64,000 nucleotides of DNA from assembly GCF_010728925.1 (NCBI RefSeq), contig NZ_AP022608.1, positions 558,001 to 622,000 on the forward strand, read 5' to 3'. Under the pieces are notes generated by a model. That model made no database searches. It was not told the origin of the DNA and worked only from the letters and a program-made list of their open reading frames with translations. This document shows, one piece after another, positions 8,466 through 18,259 of this stretch (positions within the stretch are counted from its first letter, which is position 1; each line of letters begins with the position of its first letter). This DNA is from Mycolicibacterium gadium. GTDB lineage: Bacteria; Actinomycetota; Actinomycetes; Mycobacteriales; Mycobacteriaceae. Both the position numbers and the translations under genes were made by a program.

Positions 8466-9346
8466 GTAGCGGAAGCCTTGGCGATGCTCGCGATCGCCTG
8501 ATCCAGGGTTGCGTTGAATTCCTCGTCGCTCTGCTGCGCGGTCAGACCCTCGGTCAGCGCGCGCGAGAAGCTCGCGATGACGCCGGTGTTGCGGGCCAGC
8601 TTCTCGCAGGCCTCGTCGCGAGCGTAACCACCGGACAGCGCCACGACACGTAGCACCTTGGGGTGATCGACAAGCTCCTTGTAGAGGTTGTCGGTGTCGG
8701 GCAGCGTCAGCTTGAGCATGACCTTCTGGTCGTCGCCGAGCGCGTTGACGCCGGCCAACAGTGCGGCCTTGAGCTGCTCTTCGGCTTCGGCCTTCTTCGG
8801 GCTCTTGATGTCGACCTCGGGCTCGATGATCGGCACCAGGCCCTTCGCGAGGACCTGCCGGCCCACCTCGAACTGCTGGGCGACCACGGCGTCCAGGCCC
8901 GCGCCGGGCAGCTTGATGACCGAGCGCTCCTTGGTGCCGAACACGCCGTTGGCCACGGCGCGGTCCAGCAGATCATCGAGGCCGGGCATCGGCTTCATGG
9001 TCTGCGCGCCGTCCTGCTCGTCGTTCAGGCCCTTGTCGATCTTGAGGAACGGCACGATGTTCTTGACGTTCCACAGGTAGTCGGCGGTCGGACGACCCTC
9101 GATCTGGCGGTCCATCGTCATCTCGAACAGGATCGCGCCCATGATGCGATCGCCGTCGAAGGCGGGGCTGGTGATGATGCGGGTACGCATCTCGTGGACC
9201 AGGTCGAACATCTGCTCGTCACCGGAGTAGGCGTCCTCGCTGATGCCGTACAGCTTCAGCGCCTTGGGAGTGCTGCCGCCACTCTGGTCAAGCGCGGCGA
9301 TGAAACCGGCACCGCTTTGAGCCTTCTTCAATTGATCCTGATTCAC
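8462..9346 (-). CDS. fructose-bisphosphate aldolase, class I
   Basis: A 294-residue bacterial class I fructose-1,6-bisphosphate aldolase of the short Staphylococcus type. Visible features are the N-terminal [13 protein letters not shown] block, an IIEPEVD strand motif, and [12 protein letters not shown], which carries the presumed Schiff-base Lys. Class I enzymes need no metal and use an imine intermediate. The GTG start at 9346 ([10 protein letters not shown]) has a GGAGA Shine-Dalgarno; the longer frame upstream looks non-coding. The stop overlaps the presumed CTG start of the Lnt-like gene, so the two are probably one transcript. The class II Fba that most mycobacteria also have is not in this window. 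Confidence 0.93.
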   Translation of the reverse strand: MNQDQLKKAQSGAGFIAALDQSGGSTPKALKLYGISEDAYSGDEQMFDLVHEMRTRIITSPAFDGDRIMGAILFEMTMDRQIEGRPTADYLWNVKNIVPFLKIDKGLNDEQDGAQTMKPMPGLDDLLDRAVANGVFGTKERSVIKLPGAGLDAVVAQQFEVGRQVLAKGLVPIIEPEVDIKSPKKAEAEEQLKAALLAGVNALGDDQKVMLKLTLPDTDNLYKELVDHPKVLRVVALSGGYARDEACEKLARNTGVIASFSRALTEGLTAQQSDEEFNATLDQAIASIAKASAT

Positions 9347-9565
9347 CGTGTCTCCTGCAGATTCTCTTCGACGAGTCCTGCGCATCAGCCTAGGACAGCG
9401 GTTTCACAGCATTGCCAACCCCTACGCATTGTGACGCCGGTTCAGCTCGTCGCTCAGTCAAAAGATGCGACTTGAGCACGCCGTCATGAGGCAAAAGATG
9501 TAGCGCTCGAATCGAGTTCATTCGCCGTTCAAGGTGCGACACTCCAATTGGCGAGAGGGTCAATT

Positions 9566-10867
9566 ATGACGTCGATACTGCACCGCACGCCGATCGCACG
9601 CCGCGAGAACGGCGTACCGCCGCCGGACGTGCCTCTGGCCGACATCGACCTCGCATCGCTGGAGTTCTGGGAGCGCGACGACGACATACGCGACGGAGCG
9701 TTCGCCACCTTGCGGCGCGAGTCGCCGATCACCCGCTTCGAGGTAGCGGAGTTCCCGGGTTTCCCGGCCGGCGCAGGCCACTGGGCCCTGACCAGGTTCG
9801 ACGACATCCACCACGCCAGTCGTCACCCCGAGATCTTCAGTTCCATCCCGACCAGCACGTCGCTGAACGAGGTGCCGCCGGAGGTCGCCGAGTTCACCGG
9901 ATCGATGATCAACCTCGACGATCCCCGACACACTTGGCTGCGCAAGATCGTCAATCGGGCGTTCACGCCCAAGGTGCTGGCCCGCATCGAAGGCAGCGTG
10001 CGCGACCGGGCGCGCACGATCGTGACGAACATGGTTGCCAACCATCGCGATGGCAGGGCCGACTTCGTCGCCGAGGCTGCGGGACTGCTGCCGTTGCAGG
10101 TGATCTGCGACATGATGGGTATCCCTGCAGAGGACGAGGCAAAGGTCTTCCACTGGACCAACGTGATGTTGGGCTTCGGTGACGACGAAGTGTCGGGAGA
10201 TTTCGACACAGTCATGGCGGTAGTGAACGAGATCGTGGCTTACGCCATGGGTCTCGCCGAGGAACGGCGAGCCAATCCCGGCGACGACCTCACCACCAGT
10301 TTGGTGCAGGCCGAGGTCGACGGGGCGCGGCTCACGTCAAGCGAATACGCATCGTTCTTCATCCTGCTGTCGGCCGCCGGCAACGAGACCACGCGCAACG
10401 CCATCAGTCACGGCATGGTGGCACTATCCCGCTACCCCGAGGAACGGGAGAGGTGGTGGAACGACTTCGACGGGGTGGCCGCCACTGCCGTGGAAGAGAT
10501 CGTCCGCTGGGCGTCTCCGGTTATCTTCATGCGGCGCAACCTAACTCAGGACATCGAGCTACGCGGCGTCGAGATGAAGTCGGGAGACAAGGTATCCCTG
10601 TGGTACAACTCGGGTAACCGTGACGAGGCCAAGTTCGCCAATCCATGGCTGTTCGATGTGACGCGGGATCCTAACCCGCACATCGGATATGGCGGCGGTG
10701 GCGCCCACTTCTGCCTGGGGGCGAATCTGGCGCGACGCGAGATTCGGGTGATGTTCGAAGAGTTGCGTCGCCAAATACCCGACGTGGTCGCCATCGAGGA
10801 ACCCGCGATCCTGCACTCGGCGTTCATTCACGGCATCAAGCGGTTACCGGTCGCCTGGACGGCCTGA
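9566..10867 (+). CDS. cytochrome P450, CYP124-like
   Basis: A 433-residue P450. The I-helix is AAGNETTRNAISHGM, the ExxR pair is in EEIVRW, and the heme loop is GGGGAHFCLGANLARRE with the thiolate Cys383. These motifs and the ending FIHGIKRLPV resemble CYP124, which omega-hydroxylates methyl-branched lipids and sterol side chains; CYP125 and CYP142 share the I-helix and heme loop but end differently. The ATG at 9566 has a GAGAGGG ribosome-binding site. In M. tuberculosis CYP124 (Rv2266) also lies near an Lnt-like locus (Rv2261c-Rv2262c), which supports the assignment. Confidence 0.85.
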   Translation: MTSILHRTPIARRENGVPPPDVPLADIDLASLEFWERDDDIRDGAFATLRRESPITRFEVAEFPGFPAGAGHWALTRFDDIHHASRHPEIFSSIPTSTSLNEVPPEVAEFTGSMINLDDPRHTWLRKIVNRAFTPKVLARIEGSVRDRARTIVTNMVANHRDGRADFVAEAAGLLPLQVICDMMGIPAEDEAKVFHWTNVMLGFGDDEVSGDFDTVMAVVNEIVAYAMGLAEERRANPGDDLTTSLVQAEVDGARLTSSEYASFFILLSAAGNETTRNAISHGMVALSRYPEERERWWNDFDGVAATAVEEIVRWASPVIFMRRNLTQDIELRGVEMKSGDKVSLWYNSGNRDEAKFANPWLFDVTRDPNPHIGYGGGGAHFCLGANLARREIRVMFEELRRQIPDVVAIEEPAILHSAFIHGIKRLPVAWTA

Positions 10868-10915
10868 CGTCAGCGGGTGCACATCGGCTCCCGTTCGAGG
10901 ACAGTCGGCAATCAG

Positions 10916-11176
10916 CTACGAGGGCTTGAGCGCTTGGACCACGCTGTTGGCCGTGTCGGCGTTCGACTTCATTGGTGCCTGCCGCTCGAAACCCTGGGGC
11001 GGAATTGCCACCCCGTGCTCGGAGAGGGTCGGCTTGACCGGCTGTTGTGGCTCGGCGCCGGCGGGAGCGATGCCCAGTGCGGCCGTCCCACTGATGGCGC
11101 CGACCGCAATGAGCATGGCCACACCGGTGAAGCGGCGTTCACGGTTGACGGCGGACCTGCGGGCGATTGTGGTCAT
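10916..11176 (-). CDS. small secreted protein
   Basis: An 86-residue protein with a clear Sec signal peptide: basic start (MTTIARRSAVNRERR), hydrophobic core, and a probable cleavage site after APAGA. The mature part is only about 45 residues, Pro/Gln-rich at first (EPQQPVKPT), without cysteines, ending SVVQALKPS. I do not recognise a family. It lies convergent to the P450 gene with 48 bp between stops. Confidence 0.65.
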   Translation of the reverse strand: MTTIARRSAVNRERRFTGVAMLIAVGAISGTAALGIAPAGAEPQQPVKPTLSEHGVAIPPQGFERQAPMKSNADTANSVVQALKPS

Positions 11177-11379
11177 CGTGGCTCCTCCGCGGCGAGTGTT
11201 GATAAGAACTCATCGTGCCAACGCGGCGAGGGTTGAGTAATGGCCGCCAAGTGAGATTGACGAGGCGACAGGGCAGGGTTTCCTAGTCTCTGAGCAAGCT
11301 TGGGGAAACGCGGCGACCTGACCCGCAGCGCGAAGCGGCAGCGCCCCGCGGCTTCCGCTCAACCCAACAAGGGCCGCGC

Positions 11380-11863
11380 TTATTGGGTCCGATGTTCTTG
11401 AAACTCCCATTTTTCGGGCGGCCGACAGGCATCTCCGCGGCCCACCGTCAGTGTCACCGCAAGATCCGGTCGAATTGCCTGATCGGATGAATTCAGCGCA
11501 GGGTCGTTGAACAGCGCCCAGATGAGATGTCCCGTCAGCTCCGGGGTCTCGGCTTCGGCGAGCATGTGGCCGAGCGTGTGTGAACGGCGGCTGAGCGCTC
11601 ATCGCGACGACTGGTGAACCGTCGAACTCGGCGCCGGTGTAGCGCTCGACGTTCTTCGGTTGGCCCGCCATCAGATCGAGATAGATGCACTCAGGTGACT
11701 TGCCGCTGACCGCCTTCGTGAACGTCGGCAGGTAGCCGCTGAGAATTTCCAGCTTGTTCCGTGTCCAGTAGGACCACGGCCGCGCGTTCGGGCTGATGAC
11801 CTTCCCCCTACAGTCGATCGAGCAGGCAATCCCCTGATCGACTGTAAAATCACAGCGCGACAA
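11380..11863 (-). pseudogene. decayed TcmP-like (three-Cys-motif partner) gene
   Basis: The first roughly 85 codons from a TTG at 11863 read as a recognisable protein: three cysteines near the N-terminus, then ARPWSYWTRNKLEILSGYLP, YLDLMAGQPKN and GAEFDGSPVVAM, the pattern of the TcmP (three-Cys-motif partner) family. After PPFTH (around 11590) this frame becomes Arg/Ser-rich and the protein-like reading moves to another frame (TPELTGHLIWALFNDPALN) that stops at 11380. At least one frameshift and loss of most of the C-terminal part are needed. TcmP proteins are about 250-300 residues and are often linked to mobile or defence loci. TcmP identity is my pattern-based call. Confidence 0.55.
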
Positions 11864-11956
11864 ACCTGCGCAGCGACGTAGCTTGTCGCACCGATTGCGG
11901 CGTCCGCCGATCAGCCCGCAGCCATCGCCGCGGCCCGTATCTCGTCGTTGTCGACC

Positions 11957-11968
11957 GCGGTATACCGC
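11957..11968. promoter_or_regulatory. 12-bp palindrome, possible operator
   Basis: GCGGTATACCGC is a perfect 12-bp palindrome about 20 bp upstream of a TACGAT hexamer (11987-11992) that could serve as the -10 of the hydrolase gene at 12031. A dimeric repressor site is a reasonable guess. No linked regulator gene is visible. Confidence 0.3.
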
Positions 11969-12030
11969 TCCGTCGTGGCAACGCTTTACGATGCGGTCCT
12001 GCGCTCACGACGCTGAAGGAGGACCTGGCG

Positions 12031-12801
12031 ATGGGATTGCCCGCATTGGTTCTCGTGCACGGAGGCGGGTTCGCCGCTGATTGTTGGGAGCCAACCATCG
12101 ACGTGATCCGCATCCTGGAGCCGGAACTAAAGGTGCTCACCGTTGATTTGCCGGGTCGGGGAAATAAAGGCGGTGACCTGATCACGGCTTGTATCGATGG
12201 GTGGGTCGATTCGGTGGTGTCTGACATCGAGAATGCTGCGCTCGACGACCTCGTGATCGTCGGCCATTCGCTGGCGGGGGTGACCGTCCCCGGTGTTGTC
12301 ACCAAGCTTGGCTCGGCGCGCGTGCGGGAGATGATCTTGGCCACCGCGCAAGTACCAACCAACGGCAGCGCCCTGGTGGACACGTTTTCCGGGGCGCTGA
12401 GCTGGTACGCACGTCGCACCGCGAAACGTAATGTGCAGAAATCCCGTTCATTACGCCCGGGAGGTTTGCCTACTGCGTTGGCGAGGTTTGTATTCTGCAA
12501 CGGAATGACTTCTGCACAGCGCAGGTTCACGCTGGCTGGGTCCTGTCAGGAATCACCCTCAATAATGATTGAAAAAGTTGACCGCAGTGGTATGCCCGAC
12601 GAGGTGCCACGTACATGGATACTCACTCGGCGTGATCGCGCCGTCTCGATGAAGATTCAACGCGAGTGCATCGCCGCGCTTGGCGGAGTGCAGACCCTCA
12701 TTGAGATCGACACCTGCCACATGCTGATGGTGAGCGAACCTGAACGGCTGGCAGAGATCCTCATCGGGCGTTGCCGTTTGTACGAACAGCCCAGGCCCTG
12801 A
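12031..12801 (+). CDS. alpha/beta-fold hydrolase
   Basis: A 256-residue alpha/beta hydrolase with an N-terminal VLVHGGGF oxyanion motif, the nucleophile elbow GHSLAG and a late His (DTCHMLMVSEPERLAE), the architecture of esterases of the salicylate-binding-protein/PnbA-like branch. An AAGGAGGA Shine-Dalgarno precedes the ATG. The codon use is less GC-extreme than its neighbours (ATG ATT GAA AAA GTT and similar runs), and it sits beside two decayed genes, so recent acquisition is plausible. Confidence 0.8.
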   Translation: MGLPALVLVHGGGFAADCWEPTIDVIRILEPELKVLTVDLPGRGNKGGDLITACIDGWVDSVVSDIENAALDDLVIVGHSLAGVTVPGVVTKLGSARVREMILATAQVPTNGSALVDTFSGALSWYARRTAKRNVQKSRSLRPGGLPTALARFVFCNGMTSAQRRFTLAGSCQESPSIMIEKVDRSGMPDEVPRTWILTRRDRAVSMKIQRECIAALGGVQTLIEIDTCHMLMVSEPERLAEILIGRCRLYEQPRP

Positions 12802-12947
12802 GGACCTGTCGTGGCATCAGCCGGACGCGTGAATCCGCGCCGGCGATCGCCGCCGACCAAACCGCGTCGGGTGCCGCGCCTCGACCGCGAGATAGGCGTC
12901 GACCAGGCCAGCCCACGCCGGCGGGAACGATCGCGGCGCGGGCCCGC

Positions 12948-13282
12948 TCACATCACGTCCAGCACGGTTGCGGCGCCGTCGAGCGCCTGGGCGAGCCCGT
13001 CGGGATTGGCGCAGTCCCAGCACCCGGCACGGATCGCGGCGGCGCGGATCCTGAGCGCGGTGACGGGATCGTCGGCCGTGCAGGCCGCGTCGCGGCAGCG
13101 ACGCGCGCGTCGGCCATCGCGGTCAGGTCGGACAGCGCGCCCTCAACGTGCAAGACGCCGGCGAGGTCGCGCAACACACCGGCGAGGGCCGTCGCTTTGG
13201 GAACGGCTTCGCCGATGCGAACGAGGTAGTCCAGCGCCGCGGTTTCGGGATCGGTGGGCGGGGTGTCGACGGTGGTCGCCAT
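12948..13282 (-). pseudogene. frameshifted small conserved gene
   Basis: From the ATG at 13282 the frame MATTVDTPPTDPETAALDYL...MADARVAAA is helical and protein-like to about 13090, then turns into Pro/Arg/Ser-rich nonsense. A shifted frame takes over at the same point (ACTADDPVTALRIRAAAIRA, then GCWDCANPDGLAQALDGAA) and stops at 12948. A one-base indel near 13085-13095 therefore splits the gene. Further down, a third frame (AWAGLVDAYLAVEARHPTRF, 12850-12930) may be more of the same relic. I do not recognise the family. A sequencing error is the alternative to a real mutation. Confidence 0.5.
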
Positions 13283-13336
13283 GCGGAGAAGCTAACACCG
13301 AAGATCGTGAATTGCCAAGTGCTACAAGCATATTCG

Positions 13337-13399
13337 GCATTTGTCGCTATCAGTGCAAATGTCGGAATCTGGCATATGTCGCGGCACCCGCATATGTCG
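13337..13399. repeat. four phased GCAWWTGTCG direct repeats
   Basis: The 10-mers GCATTTGTCG (13337), GCAAATGTCG (13355), GCATATGTCG (13372) and GCATATGTCG (13390) recur at 18, 17 and 18 bp. A related GCATATTCGG precedes them at 13328. The array fills the short intergenic space upstream of the frameshifted gene (start 13282) and downstream of the MBL-fold gene. Regular spacing suggests a cooperative binding site; it is too short and too regular in the spacers to be a CRISPR array. Confidence 0.6.
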
Positions 13400-13423
13400 G
13401 CGCGAGTTCGCCCCGCTCGATGG

Positions 13424-14095
13424 CTACCAGCCGCGCTCGCGCCACTCGGCCAGGTGCGGGCGCTCGGCGCCTAGGGTGGTGTCGTCGCCGTGGCCGGGGT
13501 AGACCACGGTCGCGTCGTTGAAGCGGTCGAACACCTTGGTTTCAAGGCCGCTCATCAGCGAGTCGAAATCTTCCGGGCGTGTTGTACGTCCAGGACCGCC
13601 CGGGAACAGGCAGTCGCCGGTGAACAGGTGTGTCGCCTCGTCCGCTCCGACGAGCGCGAGCGCCACCGAACCCGGGGTGTGACCCTGCAGGTGGATGACG
13701 TCGAAAGTCAGGTCGCCGACCTTGATGGTGTCGCCCTGGGCGAGGATCCGGTCGGGCTTGACCGGCAGCGCCTCGGCGTCGAGTTGATGAGCCGCCGTCG
13801 GCGCGCCGGTGCTCCTGGCCACCTGCTCGAGCGCCTGCACGTGGTCGAAATGCTGGTGGCTGGTGACGATCAGGGACAGCTTCGGCGCGAACCGCTCGAT
13901 GAGTTCGAGCAGGATTTCGGGGTCGTTGGCCGCGTCGATGAGTAGCGTCTCGCAGGTCTGGGAACACGTCACCAGGTAGGCGTTGTTATCCATCGGGCCC
14001 ACCGAAACCTTGACGATCGATGCACCCGGAAGGGTGCGTCGAGCTGCTGTCTGCGCTTCGACATGTCCGGTGTAGTTGTCGTCGACGACGGTCAT
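13424..14095 (-). CDS. MBL-fold metallo-hydrolase (Rv1637c-like)
   Basis: A 223-residue metallo-beta-lactamase fold protein of the glyoxalase II/hydroxyacylglutathione hydrolase type. The metal motif is TSHQHFDH (HxHxDH), followed by LQGHTPGS, FTGDCLF and YPGHGDDTT supplying the remaining ligands. I start it at the ATG 14095 (MTVVDDNYTGH). The divergent neighbour is uvrA, the same arrangement as Rv1637c-Rv1638 in M. tuberculosis. The thioester substrate is unknown; mycobacteria use mycothiol rather than glutathione, so a mycothiol conjugate is possible. Confidence 0.88.
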   Translation of the reverse strand: MTVVDDNYTGHVEAQTAARRTLPGASIVKVSVGPMDNNAYLVTCSQTCETLLIDAANDPEILLELIERFAPKLSLIVTSHQHFDHVQALEQVARSTGAPTAAHQLDAEALPVKPDRILAQGDTIKVGDLTFDVIHLQGHTPGSVALALVGADEATHLFTGDCLFPGGPGRTTRPEDFDSLMSGLETKVFDRFNDATVVYPGHGDDTTLGAERPHLAEWRERGW

Positions 14096-14125
14096 GGTCC
14101 TCACGGTATAGGGCTTGGCCGGGAC

Positions 14126-14148
14126 TTGTCGGCGGCGGCACATAGCAT
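14126..14148 (+). promoter_or_regulatory. DNA-damage (PafBC-type) promoter of uvrA
   Basis: TTGTCGGCG (14126-14134), exactly 8 nt, then TAGCAT (14143-14148). This matches the mycobacterial RecA-independent damage promoter consensus TTGTCRGTG-N8-TAnnnT at 8 of 9 upstream bases with the right spacing and a valid -10. Transcription would start near 14155, about 27 nt before the uvrA GTG. No LexA box was seen in the same interval. Confidence 0.7.
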
Positions 14149-14181
14149 GGGCTTCAACTATGTCTTTGGGAGGAATACCGG

Positions 14182-17085
14182 GTGGCTGACCGCCTCGTTG
14201 TGAAGGGTGCGCGCGAGCACAACCTGCGTAGCGTCGACCTTGATTTACCGCGTGACGCGCTGATCGTCTTCACCGGTCTGTCCGGTTCGGGCAAATCGTC
14301 GCTGGCGTTCGACACGATCTTCGCGGAGGGCCAGCGCCGCTACGTCGAGTCGCTGTCCGCCTACGCGCGCCAGTTCCTCGGCCAGATGGACAAGCCCGAC
14401 GTCGATTTCATCGAAGGTCTTTCGCCGGCGGTGTCCATCGACCAGAAGTCGACCAACCGCAACCCGAGGTCGACGGTGGGCACGATCACCGAGGTGTACG
14501 ACTACCTGCGTCTGCTGTACGCGCGCGCCGGCACGCCGCACTGTCCGGTGTGCGGTGAGCGCATCGCTCGCCAGACGCCACAGCAGATCGTCGACCAGGT
14601 CCTCGCCATGGACGAGGGCCTGCGGTTCCAGGTGCTCGCACCGGTGGTGCGCACCCGTAAGGGCGAGTTCGTCGACCTGTTCGACAAGCTGAACACCCAG
14701 GGCTACAGCCGCGTCCGGGTCGACGGTGTGGTGTATCCGCTGACCGAGCCGCCAACGCTGAAGAAGCAGGAAAAGCACGACATCGAGGTCGTCGTCGACC
14801 GGTTGACGGTCAAGGCGAGCGCCAAACAACGGCTGACGGACTCGGTGGAGACGGCGCTGAACCTGGCCGACGGCATCGTGGTGTTGGAGTTCGTCGACCG
14901 GGAAGACGACCACCCGCACCGCGAGCAGAGGTTCTCCGAGAAGCTGGCATGCCCGAACGGTCACCCGCTCGCCGTCGATGACCTCGAGCCACGGTCGTTT
15001 TCCTTCAACTCGCCGTACGGCGCCTGCCCGGAGTGCACGGGGCTGGGCATTCGCAAGGAGGTCGACCCCGAACTCGTCGTCCCCGATCCGGACCTGACGC
15101 TCGCCGAGGGCGCGATCGCACCGTGGTCCATGGGGCAGACGGCCGACTACTTCACCAGGATGCTGTCCGGTCTCGGTGACCAGATCGGCTTCGACGTCGA
15201 CACCCCGTGGAAGAAGCTGCCCGCGAAGGCGCGTAGAGCGATCCTCGAAGGCTGCGACGAGCAGGTGCATGTGCGGTACAAGAACCGCTACGGTCGAACC
15301 CGGTCCTATTACGCCGATTTCGAGGGCGTGATGGCGTTCCTGCAACGTCGTATGGAGCAGACCGACTCCGAGCAGATGAAGGAACGTTACGAGGGCTTCA
15401 TGCGTGATGTGCCGTGCCCGGAGTGCGAGGGCACCAGGCTGAAGCCGGAGATCCTGGCGGTGACGATGACGGCGGGGGAGTACGGGCCGAAATCGATCGC
15501 CGAGGTCGCCGAACTCTCGATCGCGGAATGCTCACAGTTCCTCAACGCGTTGACACTTGGCTCGCGTGAGCAGGCCATCGCGGGCCAGGTGCTCAAGGAG
15601 ATCCAGTCGCGGCTCGGGTTCCTGCTCGACGTGGGGCTCGACTATCTGTCGTTGTCGAGGGCGGCGGGCACGCTGTCCGGTGGTGAGGCGCAACGCATTC
15701 GGTTGGCCACACAGATCGGCTCCGGGCTCGTCGGGGTGTTGTACGTCCTCGATGAGCCGTCGATCGGGCTGCATCAGCGTGACAACCGGCGGCTCATCGA
15801 AACGCTGATCCGGTTGCGGGACCTGGGCAATACGCTGATCGTCGTCGAGCACGACCTCGACACCATCGCCCACGCCGACTGGGTCGTCGACATCGGGCCC
15901 GCGGCGGGTGAACACGGCGGTCAGATCGTGCACAGCGGCACGTACGAAGATCTGCTGACCAACACGAATTCGATTACCGGCGCCTACCTTTCGGGCAAGG
16001 AAGAGATCGAGGTCCCGGCGATGCGCCGGCCCGCCGACCGCAAGCGGCAGCTGACCGTCATCGGCGCGCGCGAGCACAATCTGCGCGAGATCGACGTGTC
16101 GTTCCCGCTCGGCGTGCTGACGTCGGTCACCGGCGTCTCCGGGTCGGGCAAGTCGACCCTGGTCAACGACATCCTGGCGTCGGTGCTGGCGAACAAGCTC
16201 AACGGCGCACGGCAGGTGCCGGGTCGGCACACCCGCGTGACGGGGCTGGACAAGCTGGACAAGCTCGTGCGCGTCGACCAGTCGCCCATCGGCCGAACAC
16301 CGCGGTCGAACCCGGCCACCTACACCGGCGTGTTCGACAAGATCCGCACATTGTTCGCGGCCACCACGGAGGCGAAAGTCCGTGGCTATCAACCCGGCCG
16401 GTTCTCGTTCAACGTCAAAGGTGGCCGCTGCGAAGCGTGTTCGGGTGACGGCACCATCAAGATCGAAATGAACTTCCTGCCGGACGTGTACGTGCCGTGC
16501 GAGGTGTGCCAGGGCGCCCGCTACAACCGCGAGACCCTCGAGGTGCACTACAAGGGCAAGACCATCGCCGAGGTGCTCGACATGTCGATCGAGGAGGCGG
16601 CGGAGTTCTTCAAGCCCATCACGTCGATCCATCGATACCTGGCGACGCTGGTCGACGTGGGACTCGGCTACGTCCGCTTGGGACAGCCCGCGCCGACGCT
16701 CTCCGGTGGTGAGGCGCAGCGCGTCAAGCTGGCGTCCGAACTGCAGAAGCGGTCCACCGGCCGCACCATCTACATTTTGGACGAGCCGACCACGGGCCTG
16801 CACTTCGAGGACATCCGTAAGTTGCTCGCCGTCATCAACGGCCTGGCGGACAAGGGCAATACGGTCATCGTCATCGAGCACAACCTCGACGTGATCAAGA
16901 CGTCGGACTGGATCGTCGACATGGGTCCCGAGGGCGGAGCGGGCGGCGGAGCGGTGGTCGCGTCCGGCACCCCGGAGGACGTCGCCGCCAACCCCGACAG
17001 CTACACGGGCCACTTCCTGGCCGAGGCGCTGGGTGTCGCGCGGCCGGCACCGAAGAAGCGCAAGCGCAGCAAGGTCAGCGCTTAG
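14182..17085 (+). CDS. uvrA: excinuclease ABC subunit UvrA
   Basis: A 967-residue UvrA, the damage-sensing ATPase of nucleotide excision repair, which loads UvrB at lesions. Two ABC modules are present: Walker [10 protein letters not shown] (about residue 31) and GVSGSGKST (about 655), each with an LSGGEAQR signature. Zinc-binding cysteine pairs are visible (CPVCGE, CPECTG, CPECEG, and CEACSG...CEVCQG in the second module). The GTG start at 14182 follows GGGAGG. A Lys/Arg-rich tail (KKRKRSK) ends the protein. The promoter matches the DNA-damage consensus. The last 11 bp overlap the convergent AlkZ-like gene. Confidence 0.98.
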   Translation: MADRLVVKGAREHNLRSVDLDLPRDALIVFTGLSGSGKSSLAFDTIFAEGQRRYVESLSAYARQFLGQMDKPDVDFIEGLSPAVSIDQKSTNRNPRSTVGTITEVYDYLRLLYARAGTPHCPVCGERIARQTPQQIVDQVLAMDEGLRFQVLAPVVRTRKGEFVDLFDKLNTQGYSRVRVDGVVYPLTEPPTLKKQEKHDIEVVVDRLTVKASAKQRLTDSVETALNLADGIVVLEFVDREDDHPHREQRFSEKLACPNGHPLAVDDLEPRSFSFNSPYGACPECTGLGIRKEVDPELVVPDPDLTLAEGAIAPWSMGQTADYFTRMLSGLGDQIGFDVDTPWKKLPAKARRAILEGCDEQVHVRYKNRYGRTRSYYADFEGVMAFLQRRMEQTDSEQMKERYEGFMRDVPCPECEGTRLKPEILAVTMTAGEYGPKSIAEVAELSIAECSQFLNALTLGSREQAIAGQVLKEIQSRLGFLLDVGLDYLSLSRAAGTLSGGEAQRIRLATQIGSGLVGVLYVLDEPSIGLHQRDNRRLIETLIRLRDLGNTLIVVEHDLDTIAHADWVVDIGPAAGEHGGQIVHSGTYEDLLTNTNSITGAYLSGKEEIEVPAMRRPADRKRQLTVIGAREHNLREIDVSFPLGVLTSVTGVSGSGKSTLVNDILASVLANKLNGARQVPGRHTRVTGLDKLDKLVRVDQSPIGRTPRSNPATYTGVFDKIRTLFAATTEAKVRGYQPGRFSFNVKGGRCEACSGDGTIKIEMNFLPDVYVPCEVCQGARYNRETLEVHYKGKTIAEVLDMSIEEAAEFFKPITSIHRYLATLVDVGLGYVRLGQPAPTLSGGEAQRVKLASELQKRSTGRTIYILDEPTTGLHFEDIRKLLAVINGLADKGNTVIVIEHNLDVIKTSDWIVDMGPEGGAGGGAVVASGTPEDVAANPDSYTGHFLAEALGVARPAPKKRKRSKVSA

Positions 17086-18250
17086 CCAACGTCCCCTTTG
17101 ACAGCGGGGAGGGGAAGCGCGGGTTGATCCGTACGCCGGCGAGCCAGTCGGTCAGCTCGTCGGCCCGCCGCTGCAGCGCCTGCCGCGCTTTACGGTCGAC
17201 ATCCTCGAGGAGTCGCAGCTCGACCCGCCCGTCGGCGTCCTGACCCCATGCGCCGACGATGCGACCGTCACACCATGCCGTCGGACCGCCGTTTCCGTTG
17301 GTGTCGAACACCTGACCGCGGTGCCCGCCGAGATACCAGTCCCGGTCGAACCACCCCATCGTCGTGACGTCGAGCCCGGGCAGCAGCGCACACCACGGTT
17401 CGGCATCCGGTTCGACGTCCAGATCGTCGGAGAGTACGAACCCGGGTGTGCCGTGGAGATCCACCTCGACCGCCTCGAGGTCGACAAGGGCCTGCCGCGC
17501 CCACGTCAGCGTGTTGCCGAACCACCATTTGATGTCGGTGACGGTCGCCGGGCCGAACGCGCGCAGCCACCGTCGCACCAGTTCGGTGCGCGCGACGTCC
17601 GGCGACACCGCGTTCGGCATCGACGGCAGCCAGCCGGACATCGGCGCCCAGCGCGGTCGCGACACCGTCCACGATCCGTCGTTCGGTCCTCGGACGATGT
17701 CACCTCGCACCGACAGCGACGTCAGAATCCTCGGTGCCAGCGGTGTTTCACCGCCCCACCGCTTGCCGGGCGCGGGATCGTGGTGCCCCGCCAACTCCGG
17801 CAGCGCGGCACGCAGGTCCTTGGCGCTGGTCGGCCCGTGCTTGCCGAGGTGTTTCATTACCGCCCTGGACGCGGCGGCCAGCCATGAGTCGCCGTCGCCG
17901 CAGACGCCGGCCTTCTGCGCGTCGGCAACGAGCTTGCGTCGTTCGTTGTCGGCCACCCGGTCGCTGGCGCCCGCTTGGATGTGGGGCAGGTCGTCGGCGC
18001 GCACCACCCACAGCGTTCGTCGCATCGCCAGGTGCTTCACCAGCGTCCGGCGGTCGTAGAGCTCGGAGTCCAGGTCGGCGATCGTGAAGCCCGGCATCCG
18101 CGCCCACAGCGAGAGATAGGGCGTGGCCGGATCGGTCGCATGCAGGCCGACGACATCGCCTGCGACCTGAGCCGGGTCCTGTGCGGGCGCGTTGAGAAAG
18201 TGCCTGCGCGCGAGCCGGGCCCGCCGCTCGGCAACCGTGAATGACCGCAT
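17075..18250 (-). CDS. AlkZ/HTH_42-like winged-helix protein, possible DNA glycosylase
   Basis: A 391-residue member of the HTH_42 (AlkZ/YcaQ) superfamily: tandem winged-helix folds with [11 protein letters not shown] near the N-terminus, and the C-terminal beta-barrel region ([23 protein letters not shown]). Characterised relatives unhook interstrand crosslinks using a QxQ or QxD motif. Here the corresponding loop reads [11 protein letters not shown], so the canonical Gln residues are not conserved and chemistry may differ. A strong DNA-damage promoter match precedes the ATG, and it is convergent with uvrA, both of which argue for a repair role. Confidence 0.85.
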   Translation of the reverse strand: MRSFTVAERRARLARRHFLNAPAQDPAQVAGDVVGLHATDPATPYLSLWARMPGFTIADLDSELYDRRTLVKHLAMRRTLWVVRADDLPHIQAGASDRVADNERRKLVADAQKAGVCGDGDSWLAAASRAVMKHLGKHGPTSAKDLRAALPELAGHHDPAPGKRWGGETPLAPRILTSLSVRGDIVRGPNDGSWTVSRPRWAPMSGWLPSMPNAVSPDVARTELVRRWLRAFGPATVTDIKWWFGNTLTWARQALVDLEAVEVDLHGTPGFVLSDDLDVEPDAEPWCALLPGLDVTTMGWFDRDWYLGGHRGQVFDTNGNGGPTAWCDGRIVGAWGQDADGRVELRLLEDVDRKARQALQRRADELTDWLAGVRINPRFPSPLSKGTLAKR

Positions 18251-18259
18251 CGCCTGCGA

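Noticed and set aside
12817..13023. 68-codon minus-strand frame downstream of the frameshifted gene
   Set aside because: Arg-rich at its start; only a short stretch looks protein-like and it is better read as part of the same relic.
13337..13399. CRISPR array
   Set aside because: Repeats are 10 bp with 7-8-bp spacers, far too short, and no cas genes are nearby.
15532..17013. 493-codon open frame antisense to uvrA
   Set aside because: Third-position GC and family motifs belong to uvrA; the antisense frame is Arg/Val/Asp-rich shadow sequence without a family signature.
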